Assembly: GCA_025506515.1 (NCBI GenBank)
Contig: CM046456.1
Location: 9,475,708-9,539,707, forward strand
Direction of reading: 5' to 3'
DNA length: 64,000 nt
Origin: Flaveria trinervia
Lineage: Eukaryota > Streptophyta > Magnoliopsida > Asterales > Asteraceae
Below the pieces are notes generated by a model. That model searched no databases. It had not been told where the DNA came from and was given only the letters and a program-made list of their open reading frames with translations. The translations under genes and the position numbers were made by a program. Position 1 is the stretch's first letter, and the number at the start of each line of letters is the position of its first letter. Positions 45,106-56,844 of this stretch are shown one piece after another.

Positions 45106-46453
45106 GTTAGTGCCGCTTGTTGAGCCTCGCGAATGCTAACTCGAGGTCACTATCGATCCTTATGTTTTGAAGCATGATAGTAGCCTCGTTGACATCCACA
45201 TGAATCTCGGTATCAAATTCTCCTAGCGTATCAAACCATTGCCTTCGATCTCGAATTTCTTGAAGCGAGACAGTCTTGTTGTGGACCTTGCGACTTAGCG
45301 CGTCGGCTACAACATTCGCCTTTCCAGGGTGATAGCGAATGTCGTAGTCGTAGTCGCTAATCAACTCAATCCAACGTCTTTGTCTCATGTTGAGATCCTT
45401 TTGATTGAACACGTGTTGGAGACTCTTCTGATCGGTGTAGACTATGCATTACGTCCCATATAAATAGTGTCGCCAAATCTTCAATGCGAACACCACAGCA
45501 CCAAGTTCAAGATCATGAGTTGTGTAGTTCACTTCATGAACCTTCAATTGCCTCGACGTGTATGCTATAACTTTGCCTCGTTGCATGAGAACACAACCAA
45601 GACCTTGATTAGAAGCATCGCAATATACAGTAAAGTCGTCGTTTCCATCGGGAAGGGTGAAAATAGTAGCGTTACACAACTTGCGTTTCAATGTCTCGAA
45701 AGCCTCTTCTTGCTCGGGTCCCCGTTCAAAAAGTCGATTCTTTTGGGTTAATGCCGTTAACGGTTTAGCAATATTCGAGAAATTAGCTATGAACCTACGG
45801 TAATATCCCGCTAAACCCATAAATGAACGAACCTCGGTTGGAGTTGTGGGAACACACCAATTCTTCACAGCTTCAATTTTAGCAGGATCCACGTGAATTC
45901 CTTGGCTATTCACCACATGCCCTAAAAATTGAACTTCCTCCAACCAAAATTCACACTTGGAAAGCTTGGCGTATAATTGCTCCTTCTTCAAAAGTCCAAG
46001 TACTTGTCGCAAGTGCGTCTCGTGATCGATTTTTGTCTTGGAATAAATAAGAATGTCATCAATAAACACGATCACGAACTTATCCAAATACGGTTTACAT
46101 ACTCGATTCATGAGATCCATGAACACAGCAGGCGCATTGGTCAAGCCAAAAGGCATGACCATGAACTCGTAGTGTCCATATCGATTACGGAAAGCGGTCT
46201 TTGGAATGTCGTCATCATGAACACGTAATTGATGATACCCAGAACGTAGATCGATCTTTGAGAATTGAGTTGCTCCTTGAAGTTGATCGAAGAGATCATC
46301 GATTCGAGGAAGAGGGTATCGGTTTTTGATAGTAAGCTTGTTGAGTTCTCGGTAATCGATGCACATACGAAATGAACCATCCTTCTTCTTCACAAATAGT
46401 ACAGGTGCTCCCCACGGTAATGAACTAGGGCGAATAAAACCCTTATCGTTCAA
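45106..46453 (-). pseudogene. Gypsy reverse transcriptase and RNase H
   Basis: RT from 46453: WGAPVLFVKKKDGSFRMCID, FSKIDLRSGYHQLR, FGLTNAPAVFM and VFIDDILIYSK with the catalytic FIDD. RNase H starts FTVYCDASNQGLGCVLMQ near 45630. TAA at 45449-45451 cuts RNase H after HYLYGT, and the same frame resumes with CIVYTDQKSLQHVFNQKDLN and continues RRWIELISDYDYDIRYHPGK, ADALSRK. The frame ends near 45107. Two nonsense codons (46463 and 45449) are the main lesions upstream of integrase. Confidence 0.92.
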
Positions 46454-46462
46454 CTCTTGCAG

Positions 46463-47097
46463 TTACCTAGCGAGTTCTTGCATTTCAGAAGGTGCAAGAC
46501 GATAAGACGAATTAGCCACAGGGTTTGCACCAGGGATTAAATCAATCTTGAACTCAACTTCTCGCACGGGAGGTAACCCTTTAAGATCCTCGGGAAAATC
46601 TCGCACAATAGGAATGTCCTTCAACTCCTTACCCTTGGCTTTCGTATTAACTACATATGCCATGAAAGCCATGTAGTTTTTACTTAAGCACTTACGGGCC
46701 TTGATGCAAGACATGAGTTTGAGTCTTTGAGATGATTTCTCCCCAAAGACCCTTAAGGTATCACCAGTCGGTAAAGGAATTCGGATACACTTCTCGAAGC
46801 ATAGAATTTCCACACGATGCTTGGCTAACCAATCCATACCAATGATAACATCAAAGCTTCCCAATTGCATAGGAATAAGGTCGACGAAGAACTTGTGTTC
46901 GTTAAGGCTTAAAGTGCAGTCACGTATTACGACATCCACGACAATAGATTTTCCATCTGCGATTTCGACCGTGAAAGATCTTTCTAGGTTGACGCGCGGT
47001 TTAGAAAGTAAAGGCTCGAATTCCAGGGACACGAAACTTCTATCGGCACCCGAATCAAACAATACAGATGCATAACGATTATTTACAAGATACATAC
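46463..47097 (-). pseudogene. Gypsy aspartic protease
   Basis: Retropepsin-type domain: VLFDSGADRSFVSLEF with the DSG active site, SFDVIIGMDWLAKHRVEILC, then the linker DFPEDLKGLPPVREVEFKID leading to RT. The frame stops at 46463-46465 (TAA where a Gln codon is usual, ELAR then LQELNDKGF) immediately before RT. If the segment 47098-47187 is removed, this frame follows gag in phase. Confidence 0.9.
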
Positions 47098-47187
47098 CTG
47101 TTTGGTAACAACCCATTATTAGTATGAAGAACACAGATAAGAATTTTTACAAGACAAGAAAGGACTAATAGAAATTCAATGACGTAC
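47098..47187 (-). other. Possible 90-nt intron separating gag from pol
   Basis: Minus strand begins GTACGT after AATG and ends ACCAAACAG before GTATGTATC. A TACTAAT branch-like word lies about 25 bases before the AG. It contains the in-frame gag stop TAG (47165-47167) and a second TAA. Its length is a multiple of three, and flanking frames are in phase, so removal would fuse Gag to protease (VVNG followed by MYLVNN). Splicing is inferred from sequence only. Confidence 0.6.
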
Positions 47188-48330
47188 CATTCACCACGTC
47201 GTTGTTGGCTTGTGCTTGGTTGGCGTTGATGTTGAAAGCCCTTCCACGAGCCGGTGGCATAGTTCCCGCATTGCGAGGACATTGCGGACGAATATGGCCA
47301 GGCTCGCCACAGTTATAGCAGATTCGGTTGGTAAGCATGGCAGTGTTGTTTGGCGCACGAAGACAAGTAGCCACTAAATGACCATACTTTCCATACAGCG
47401 AGCAGACTCGACATGGAATGTTGCTTGAATGATGGTACTTGCACGTGTTACACATAGGATATGGACCAGCATAAACTTTAGCCATGGGAGCTTGATTCGC
47501 AACCATCATTTGTTTTTGAGGAGCATTTGGGGCGGTCACAGCGTAGTTGCATGTCGGGATGAACTTACGCTTTTTGTTTTGAGAAGATGACTCATTCCTT
47601 ACCTCCTTTGTTGCCTCGGGTATCACCTTCGCAGTAGACTTGGAACCCTTTGCCGACATAGTGCCAGCTCTTATATGATTCTCGGTGAGCTGTGCAGTGA
47701 TGGTAATTGCTTCCTCCAAAGTTGTGGGCCTACTACCCACCACAGCATCTTGAATTTGAGGTGGCACCCCCTTGATAAATTTCTTAATATTACGAGGCAC
47801 GGTGTCCACCATGTGTGGTAGGAGCATACTCAACTCATGATGCCGGGTGGAATAAGCCAAGTGTTTCCCACCATCTTGTTTAACGTTCCAGAACTCCTCC
47901 TCTAGCTTTTTCAACTCGCTCCTCGGACAAAACTTTTGAATCATGATCTCCTTGAATTCCTCCCAGGGCAATGCCAAAGCAATCTTAGTTCCACGGTTTC
48001 TCTTTTCACTATTCCACCATGTGAGTGCCCGTTGTTGAAGAACACTTGTAGCATAGCGAACCTTGAACTCGTTAGGGCACTCACTAACAATGAACGTGTT
48101 CTCCATACTTTCAAACCACTCGAGAAGTCCAGTGGCTCCTTCTTTTCCACTAAAACTAGTGGGTTTGCACGAGTTGAAGTGTTTGAAAGTGCAAGTACGA
48201 TTGTTCCCTTGTTGATTATTCCCGTTTTGATTGTTGCTATTGTCTCCATTAGCACCACTATTGTTCCCATTGGTGTTGTTGTTGCTATTAGCCATTAGTG
48301 TGCTATTAAGTTCAGCAACCATAGTCGGGA
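47165..48330 (-). pseudogene. Gypsy Gag, main part
   Basis: Open for 385 codons from 48322 (MVAELNSTLMANSNNNTNG). An Asn-rich linker precedes the retrotrans_gag core: FNSCKPTSFSGKEGATGLLE, RALTWWNSEKRNRG and IQKFCPRSELKKLEEEFW. Two knuckle-like motifs follow, CRVCSLYGKYGHLVATC (degenerate) and CYNCGEPGHIRPQC. The unspliced stop is TAG at 47165. The true N-terminus is displaced: the frame runs on into 48330 and resumes across the solo LTR at 50862-50940. Confidence 0.92.
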
Positions 48331-48335
48331 GAACG

Positions 48336-50861
48336 TGTCACATCCCGGCGGAAGCGTGAAATACTTAGGGAGTGACTTGATTGTTCAGAACTCACTGTCA
48401 AATACTAATTAATAAACAACACATAATCATACATATTTCATATCATAATATTAAGGTTAGGATTACATAAAATCATAATAGTCAAAATTTGAAATTACAT
48501 AATCCTATTACATCATAAAGTTTTAACAACTACATCTTCAGAGACGATGGAAGTGAGCATCCACCGACACACTGAAGTCATACAGGTTCACAGTTAGGTT
48601 CACACAAACTTTTCCTACAACTTCACCCCAGCCATTAAAAACATCAAAGAGAACGTTAGATTGTTAGTCATGATGAATTCCTGAAAAAAAAACATACCAA
48701 AAATAGTCAACACAAAGTTGGTGAGCTTCACAGGTTTATTAAACAGATAATATTGATGCATATATATATACAACCAAACCTTACATAGTAATCAGATTAT
48801 CCATATCTGTTATATCATATTCACATAAATCAGATAACATAGCATTATAACACTCATTCTGTTAATGCAGGAGATATTTCCTAAGTAGCGCTACCAATGT
48901 TATCTAACGGTTCCACATCCGAACTAATGGTTGTAACATAAATTTCAGTAATGATACATCAATTCATAAATTAGTATGCTTTTTCCCCAAAACTTGATAA
49001 AAACAAAATGGACCATGAAACTCACCTTTACTCCAAGTAGTAACCTATAAACAAAAGAATTTTATAGTTTAGAAAACTTAACTATTTTCTTCAAAATTTT
49101 CAGTACCTTAATAGATTTTGAAATTTTTATAACAAATAGGTTTATTAATCTGGAATATCACGTTAATTTCTTATTTCCAAGAAATTTACAGATTATTTTC
49201 TATAATTGTTATAAAGTCATCATAAATTGCCAAAAATAGTTTCCGTAGTCCATAAATTCCCAAACTTTTACAGAGGATTCATCATAATAATTAGAACTTC
49301 TTATAAATTTATCAAAGTCTAACACATAACAGATTAGTTTCTGTAATTTTTACAATAATCCTATTTCTTCGCAAAAATAGCTACATAGCTCCAAAAATTA
49401 TTAATTTATATATTCTGCGGGTTGGATTTATCAATTTATCCATGATTTTCTCAGATTTTATTATGCTATTTAAGTATTTATTTTGATTTTTCTATTACAG
49501 AACATGTAAAAATTCATATTTCAATCATAACAAAGGAATAATTCTGAAATAATTCCAGGGACCTTAGTACTCCAAAAGGATCATTTGGTGAATTTATTAG
49601 AATTTTATAGAATTTATTTATATTTATTGCTTATTTCTAGATTATGTCTTTTTTTAAAAAAAATTTGGAACAATGTTTGTTCCCACAATCTTTATATGCC
49701 TTTATGATGTAAAAATTCCTTGTAATATGTTCACATATAATGCTTTTGATTATATGTGTTGTTTGAACACATATATCTACATATATCTATATGTTGACAT
49801 ATAAGTTTAGCTTAGGAATTTGATACCTTTGGTTGTTATTAACTTATGAAACCGAGAGATATCCTTGTTACAAGAACTAAGTACACGATGGTGGTGGTGA
49901 TAGCTATAGGTGATGGTTTATGATGTTGGTGTTTCAAAGATAAACTCGAGGACTTTCGGTTGAGGTGGTGGTGTGTGTACCTTGTCCGAGGAATAGTGAA
50001 AGATCAAGGTGGTGGTGTGTGGTGTTCGGGAGGTGATGGTGACCGAGTGTAGAGATGATGGTAGTGGTGTGCGATCGAGGGGTGACCGAATGGGGATGGA
50101 TATACGGTGGTGGTTAGGATAGCCGAGAGTTCTTGATGTTCCTCATGGTTCTTCGGCCGAGACCTCTAAATAGTGGAGGTGTAATCATGAAATCTAGTGT
50201 TTAGGATGTGAGGTGGAGGTTATAGGTTTAGTGAGTCAATTCTTAGGGTTAGGTGGCGGGTTGAGGTTGAGCTTGGTGGCATGGTGAGTTTAGGTGTTAT
50301 ACAAAGAGAGTGTTGAGTCATAGGTGTGTTTAAGATGTTAATTAGGTGCTTAGTGAGCCGGTTCTTAGCCTTAAATGATACTTTGTTCTAGGGTTAAGTG
50401 TGGAAGATTTGTTTAGGTTTAGTTTGAAGTCAAGTTTCTCTTGATGTTAACTTATGTTTAGGATATTTGGTTGAGTTATGTTTTGGTTTGTTTGATGTTG
50501 TTTGGTTAATGTATCTTGATCATATATTGTTCAATATCAAAGGGTTGTTGCTTTTGAATACATGCACACGTAAATGCAACCATGCATACGTGCAACATTC
50601 ATATTCACATAAACATAATATATATGTGTATATGTTTCTTAGCAAAGATGGTTCATGCATACGTAAAAAGGTATGCATGCGACCATGCGTACGTATACTT
50701 GTATATATATACAAGTGAACAATATACTTATGTAAACAAAAATGAAAGCATGCATACGTTTATGCATGTAATAAAATATATATATATATATTAACCTAGG
50801 TGTGGCTTAAGTTATATGAATGAACTTTGTGTATAATATTTCTTAATCTAGGGTTGTCACA
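48336..50861 (-). repeat. Solo LTR nested in gag, TSD GAACG
   Basis: Plus strand starts TGTCACATCCCGG and ends AGGGTTGTCACA, flanked on both sides by GAACG (48331-48335 and 50862-50866). By comparison with the other Gypsy LTRs it reads on the minus strand from TGTGACAACCC to GGGATGTGACA. 2526 bases, no internal region, so it derives from LTR-LTR recombination. A diverged relative lies at 34854-40510. Predicted frames at 50467-50794 are in CATACGTG-rich sequence and not credited. Confidence 0.9.
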
Positions 50862-50940
50862 GAACGGCGGCCATTTGTCGGGTAATCATGGCAGCTAGCT
50901 TACGGTCGGAACTTCCACGCTTTCCATGGTGACGAGACAT
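50862..50940 (-). pseudogene. Gypsy Gag N-terminal codons, displaced by solo LTR
   Basis: Minus-strand ATG at 50938-50940 opens MSRHHGKRGSSDRKLAAMIT and continues RQMAAV up to the GAACG duplication. The same frame resumes at 48330 with PTMVAEL. This shows the original start and that the LTR inserted near codon 26. Confidence 0.85.
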
Positions 50941-51601
50941 GCTGGAATATACAAAAATGAGTTAGTTACAGGAGCGGGGGTATCAAAGGATAATAGTTTA
51001 AACAAGGGTAAGCTAAGGGTTATAAAGTATACGGAATGATTCCATTTGGTAACGTATTACCATTTGGAATCGTTGACACGTCAAGTGAATTGACCCATTT
51101 ACCTTAGAAACTTGTGTATATTGACCATAGTTTATCACTCATCCCAGAAATCCCCAAGTAAGCATAACTAGTCTCGTAGGATTTATGCAATATGCTTGCC
51201 TTAGCCCGAGGCCTTTTGCCAAGAAAACCAGGATACAGGTGTCTATGTGTCACACAATATTTCTTAGGTTCATAGAATCAAAATCTTGATGAGATTTATA
51301 TAGATTAGACATAACGTCTAAAGATCCAAGTCATAACATAAACATAAGATTCCACGTGTCGACGAGAATAAGGTTAAGAGAGTTCATGTTCGGGGAGAGT
51401 CAAAGAGTCAAAGTTAAGTTTAGGAAGACAAGTAACAATGTTTAGGCCATCCTATGCTAAGGCATCAAATTGCACATAAAAGGCATAGCATTATGTAGCA
51501 TGTAAAGTATAAAATTTACAAGATAGAAATATAACTCTATAAGGTTCATGCATACTATAGCCTAGGTCACCATTTCTAATAACCTATATCCCTATAGTTA
51601 T
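50941..51601 (-). other. Leader of the Gypsy element
   Basis: About 660 bases between PBS and gag start, with no coding frame or other recognisable feature. Confidence 0.6.
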
Positions 51602-51618
51602 GGGCTCTGATACCAATC
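51602..51618 (-). promoter_or_regulatory. Primer binding site of the Gypsy element
   Basis: Minus strand GATTGGTATCAGAGCCC directly after the LTR end. tRNA-Met type. Confidence 0.9.
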
Positions 51619-53965
51619 TGTCACACCCCAATCTTGACGGCGGAAACGTCGAGGAGTGAGAGTTAAGATCGTTCACAGCCACATAACGCTATAATAACCC
51701 AAATATAAATTAATCATAAGATTCAATTGTATCATTACAAGCTTAAGTCTCAAAGAAATTAAAAACATAACATACAATGTAACAAGTCATTCTTATTTCA
51801 TTTATTTATCTAGGTCCATTCCTAGATGTGCAAACTTCAAAGAGTAGATATCAAACTTGGGCGTTTCCTGAAACATGTTAAAAATAAAAGGGTCAACAAT
51901 AATGTTGGTGAACATTTCATAGTTTTAAATACATAGATTATATAAAAGATGGCAATCCAAGTCATAAGTTAGTGAATAAAGTGATTAGGGATGTTATGAA
52001 AAAGGCAACAATCAAGCCTCGACAAAGTTTTACAAGTCTCAAATGTTTACAAGATTATACGATCAGCTAAGTGTACTTGGATCAACCAAGTAGGTTCGTC
52101 TTGCCCATAGATCTATGACTTCGCTGGGCTAGCAATAGTTAATGATTGTACATATAACGCCATAACATGGTAACCACAAAAGTTCAACTAACCACAACTT
52201 TGCATGATGAATTGCCATAAAGATTACAAGTCTCAAATAAGTTTACAAGTGCAATGATAATAAGTTAACATGTTTCACCCCAAAGTGTGAAAATAAGCAG
52301 AAAAGGGGGTATGGAAATACTCACATGATCAATAAGTATTTATTGGATGATTAATAAGAAATAATAATAAGCGTCGATTCAACGTAGTCCTTCACAATGT
52401 ACCTAAAATATATATATATATATAAGATTTTTAAGTTAATAATAAAATAACGTTTTAACACGAACTAGGGTTTTAGGGTTTTGGGGTTTTGTAAACAATT
52501 TAGTAAACCCTTATTTATATATTTAGTTCAATAGAGAAGTAACATTATAAAATTTTAAAGGAAATACAGCCATATATCTTTAATCAAAGAAAACATAAGA
52601 TTCAATAATAATTAATAATTCAAATTATTATATAAATCCATTTGTTTATAACAATACTTAGTTATAACTTTGATAATAAAATATTAAAATATTTTATAAG
52701 GATAAATTTACAGAAAATATTTTGTTGATTTTTAAAAGATTAGAAGTTTGTAAAAATCATTTTTATATGTAATAGAATTTTTCTAAAATAGAATTAAAGC
52801 TAAAAATCCATTTTAAAAATAATAAGAAGGTGCCCGGGTTCGAACGCGGGACCTCTAAGTTGAATTGTGGAGTGTGAACCGGTGAACCAAGGCTCTCAGC
52901 CGCGGTATAACCCGGTTCCAATTTGATTTATCCTTAATCGACAGACCCCCAAATCCAAGAACCCTAGGTTGTTCTTGAATCAAATTGAACACCAATCGAT
53001 GCCGTTAATGAAATTAAACTTAGGGTTTTCATTGCCCATATGAAACCGAGTGTGAAGATGTGTCTTATTACCCGAATTGGTGAGATTTTAATGAAGAACG
53101 AGTACACGAGCCGCTCGCGACCACGTACTACTTGTTTGCTACCCAAACGACGATGATAATCAAATTAAACTCGAGGAAAGCTTCGAAAGATGATCCAGAT
53201 GCGAAGCCCCTTGTCAATTTAAGTTAAATTTGTTCGGACAGTGGCCTCGACTAAGTTGCAGGTTCCCGACGAAGATGAAGCTCAAATTCGAAGATTTTGA
53301 TTGTTTTTGATTCAATTGAGTGTAGTGCTCGATTAACAAACGGTATAGCATCATTTTGGTTAGTTTAATTAGGCTATTAAGAAGTATTAATGCCCGAACG
53401 GCTAGTGGATTGAAGATGTTTCGGTTATGTGATTGTTTAGGTCGTAACCGATGCTTTAACTTTGATTAAACAAGGCGTTTAAGTTCGAATCGTATCCTAG
53501 AACGATTTGGGAACGGTTTTAGATCATGAATCGACAGGATTTGAGGTTTTCGGGGCTCGCCAGAGGTTCGGCCGGCGGTGGCCGGTGACCGACCGGAAAG
53601 ACGGAAAAGTAAAAGGGGGGAGGGTTTGGGTTTCAAAAGTTTACACAAATGGTTCCTTAACTTTCAACCTTTATTATTTTAGGCAAAACTTTCATTTAAA
53701 GTTTTAAAAACATAACAATTAACCCCCCTTAAGTTAATTATTTTAAGATTTTAAACATTAATATTATTATTACTAGGACTTATTATTATTATTGTTGCTA
53801 ATATTACTTATTTACAATTATCATAATGATTAATTGATTAGAAAAATTAAAGGCAACGAAGAATGAGCATAACAAATTCACAAGTTTCACAAATGACAAA
53901 ATTAGCCCATACAAGAACTTAACAATGTTAACTTTAATTTAACCCAAAATTTACAATATGTTACA
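51619..53965 (-). repeat. 5' LTR of the Gypsy element
   Basis: Minus strand starts TGTAACATATTG at 53965 and ends TTGGGGTGTGACA at 51619. Carries the tRNA-like palindrome at 52833-52850 with one mismatch. Followed outward by ACACC. Confidence 0.92.
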
Positions 53966-54180
53966 ACACCCTCAACCCACCACCACTGTCGCCGCCTCAC
54001 TCTCAATCCACCACCATCGTCATCATAGCACCCTCAACCCACCACCACCGTCGCTACACCACCCTCCACCTATCACCATGTTGCCTACTCCCTACGACCC
54101 ACTACCATTATTGTTGCCTACTCCCTTGACCCACCACCGCCAATCAAATAACGCACGTGTGGCTACCACTAAATACGATG
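53966..54180 (+). repeat. TSD ACACC (right copy) and minisatellite, right part
   Basis: ACACC at 53966-53970, then CCTCAACCCACCACCAC units continue the minisatellite of 41095-41324 to about 54140. Confidence 0.85.
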
Positions 54181-54445
54181 ACAACCTAGTTCATCATATA
54201 TGAAGAGAGAGACAGAGAGAGAGAGACTTTGACTAGTGGTGATGTTTGGTTTCTCATATAGTGGTGGTGATGATGATGAAGATGAAGTTGGAAGAAGATG
54301 AATATGGAAGAAGAAGATGAAGATGGAAGAAGAAGATGGAGAGATAGGGTTAGGTATGGTGGGTGGGGTTTGGTTGGGGGATAAGTTAGGTTTTATTTAA
54401 AAAATAATATATTTTAAACTTAGGGGTATATTTGTAAGGGGTAAC
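54181..54445 (+). other. GA-rich interior of the inverted-repeat element
   Basis: GAGAGAGAC and GAAGAAGATGAAGATGGAAG low-complexity sequence, then the inner edge of the right arm. No gene. Confidence 0.5.
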
Positions 54446-54876
54446 TTTGTAAAATAGTAATCAACTTTCAAAAGTATTCCAATTAAGTAACTCAAGTTTT
54501 AAAAGTGTTCCAATTAGATCACTCATTTTTATATTTTCTACAAATTAAAAGTCATAACATATTTTTTAGCATGTTATACTTTTGGATTCAGTTAGAAAAT
54601 ATTTTTTTCTATCTTTTGAAGCTGATATAGAACGTTGACGTAAATTTTAGGCACTTTTTTTTATTTTTTTCATAATTAACATGTTTTTTTTATTTTTTTA
54701 ATATAATTTTATATATTGAAAATTCTAACTCCAGTGTCTTTTCCATCATTACTTTCTTGTCATAATAAAATTTGGTAATGACTCGATTTGATCGTTTGGA
54801 GGTTCAATTTGAGAAAAATATGCATGAGTGATTAAATTAGAACAATTTTGAAACTTGGTTACTATTCTGTGACGTT
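54446..54876. mobile_element. MITE-like insertion in the right arm
   Basis: Ends form an inverted repeat: AAAATAGTAATCAACTTTCA at the left and the complement of TTTGAAACTTGGTTACTATT at the right. The left arm lacks this block, so it inserted after the arms formed. About 430 bases, AT-rich, no coding. Confidence 0.6.
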
Positions 54877-54884
54877 TTCCCATT

Positions 54885-55290
54885 GACTTACAGAGAAAAC
54901 TTAACCTCCATTAGCGTCGGAGACTGCCGTATGCATATCATGCATAGTTTAGGCCTGCATCTGTAGTTTTGAAAAATAGGGACTAAACCTGCAATATGTG
55001 CAAATCACAGGGACTATCCATATAATTTACTCTTTTAATAAATAATGTTGTATAAAAAAGCTATATGTGTTTAAAAGAATTGAAGGAATTTGAAAAAGTC
55101 AACCTGTTATTTTCAAATTTACCCCTTTAATCCCTTTCTTGCGTTATTACTCTGATGTCAATTTTTAACTGGCTGTTGATTCTCTAGATTAATCGTTGTT
55201 ATCACTTCGTACACTTCATATAAATTTATCACTTTGTAATGTAAACTTTTCACATATTTCAGAAGAAAATAAAAAGAAAAGAAATTTTTA
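54885..55290 (-). repeat. Right terminal inverted repeat
   Basis: Reverse complement of 40605-40990 with moderate divergence; see the element entry. Confidence 0.7.
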
Positions 55291-56207
55291 CATAAACTCC
55301 TTTTAAAATTCATTAAAAATTTGTTTCACTTGTGTTGAGCAGCTTGAGATGGAAAACAAAAAATGCTAGAAATAATAGACCAATAAAAAATATTAACCGT
55401 TCATCCCTTGATAAATGTATATATGCATAACTAGTTAGTTACACTGCATATGTAAGGCGGGAGCTTGTTACGACAAGAATTTTGTATGTGTGAAAAATTG
55501 AAAGTAAATAAAACACATAATAGTTGTAAAATATTTTAAATACATAAAGTAATAAGTCTAATAAGTACTACAGGAAAATCAATGCAAAATATTTTAGTTA
55601 AAAGTATTTCTAAAATCAAAAATATTCTAGAAAGCATCAACATTTCGGAATCTAGTTGCTAGGTGCATATTGTGATGGCTCCGTTTTAAAGATCAAATTA
55701 TAGATAGAATAGAGCACATCTTGATGGTATATCTGAAAATCCATAAAAGTTATGTCACTCTAAATATGAATGTCAAAAATCATGAAAGCATGTTTTTAAA
55801 AAAATAGATCATATTTGATATGACTTGGTTCTAAGTAGAATTAAAATCTAAGCATAGCCCGGCTCAATTTGGATAAAAATTTCTGCCAAGACCTGTACAA
55901 AAAAAAGTATCGAAACTATTATATTTAAATGTTTAGTATAAAAACAAAATATTTCTAAAGTTAGTAATATAAAATAAAATAAAAAAGATAAAAATAGTTA
56001 AGAAAAAAGACCCTTGAGTGAGTTGGGTTTTTTAAGCCATAAGAAGAAAATTTAAAAAAAAAATATGTGTAAAGTACATAATAAAATAAACAAAAACCAA
56101 AATCATTAAACAAGGACCGGTGAGTGAGCTTGGGCATGAACAATAAGATTCAAATATTTTAAATGGTTTTAGAAAGACATGATGGAGACTTGAAAGAAGT
56201 AGTTTGT
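55291..56207. other. Intergenic AT-rich sequence
   Basis: About 900 bases with no supported gene. CCTTGAGTGAGTTGGG (about 56011) and CCGGTGAGTGAGCTTGGG (about 56117) are related words about 105 bases apart, too weak to name. Confidence 0.4.
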
Positions 56208-56210
56208 TTA

Positions 56211-56483
56211 GAGCATTCACGGTTCGTTATTTAAAATAATGTGAGTGTAGTCCCTATATTATATGATATGATTATAATTAATTGTGAGTGAAAAATATGA
56301 TAAATTTACTATTCAATCTGTATTTTTAGGAATTTCAAAACCCTATAATATTTTTAATATATTTTAAGTGGTTGTAAATGAAGAAGGGAGAAAAAGTAAT
56401 GATAAAGTAGAAAAAGAAAAAAAAAAGTAATGATTTATAGTGTAATTATATAGATAAATATGAGGAACGGGTTGTGAATGCTC
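56211..56483. mobile_element. Harbinger/Tourist-like MITE, 273 bp, TSD TTA
   Basis: Ends GAGCATTCAC and GTGAATGCTC are a 10-base inverted repeat, flanked by TTA at 56208-56210 and 56484-56486. The 3-bp TTA/TAA duplication and small AT-rich body fit PIF/Harbinger-derived MITEs. Confidence 0.8.
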
Positions 56484-56486
56484 TTA

Positions 56487-56844
56487 AAAGACAAGTGCTT
56501 TAACCAGAAGTACTTTTGTACGTCTATTCTCGTTTATTATATTTAATTGATTAAAAACTATAAAAAGAAAAAAATTATAGCCACAAACTGAGATAAATGT
56601 TGAAAAGAAATAGACTAGGTCTTCGTAATTCAATCAAGTCATTGTAATAAACTAGAACTCTTTGTAGATTGATAAACAGTAATCACAAACAATCTTTGAT
56701 GTGGTTTTATTTCACATAATATATTGCATTATAGGCCATATCGGCTACAATTATTATTTGTTATTACACAAAGTAAGATGATAATAAACATGATATGCAT
56801 AATCGTAGTAGTATATGAGCAAATCAATGACCTCACACAATCTA
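56487..56844 (-). other. 3' flank of the terpene synthase gene
   Basis: AT-rich. AATAAAA on the minus strand at about 56706-56712 could be a polyadenylation signal about 135 bases after the stop. Confidence 0.35.

Larger units (their letters stand above)
41330..53965 (-). mobile_element. Complete Ty3/Gypsy element (chromovirus-like), nearly intact structure
   Basis: Minus-strand element of 12.6 kb including a 2.5 kb nested solo LTR. Order on the minus strand: 5' LTR (51619-53965), PBS, leader, gag, protease, RT, RNase H, integrase with a chromodomain-like tail, PPT, 3' LTR (41330-43674). The two LTRs are 2345 and 2347 bases and close to identical, with ACACC duplications. Nonsense codons and some frameshifts, listed under each gene, show that it is no longer active. 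The pol order with integrase last and the C-terminal wording suggest the Tekay group of chromoviruses. Confidence 0.92.
40605..55290. mobile_element. Element with long terminal inverted repeats, split by a Gypsy element
   Basis: The left arm (40605-41035) and the right arm (about 54380-55290, itself holding a MITE) are reverse complements, sharing CACATATAGCTTTTTTATA, TAATAACGCAAGAAAGGGAT and AAGTGATAAATTTATATGAA. Between them, before the Gypsy insertion, lay only about 1 kb of Pro/His-coding low-complexity repeat and GA-rich sequence. No transposase seen. It resembles a long-TIR or foldback DNA element; exact ends and target duplication could not be fixed. Confidence 0.6.

Noticed and set aside
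50467..50794. Overlapping frames on both strands in the solo LTR
   Set aside because: CATACGTG and TATA-rich sequence, no domain, both strands open equally.
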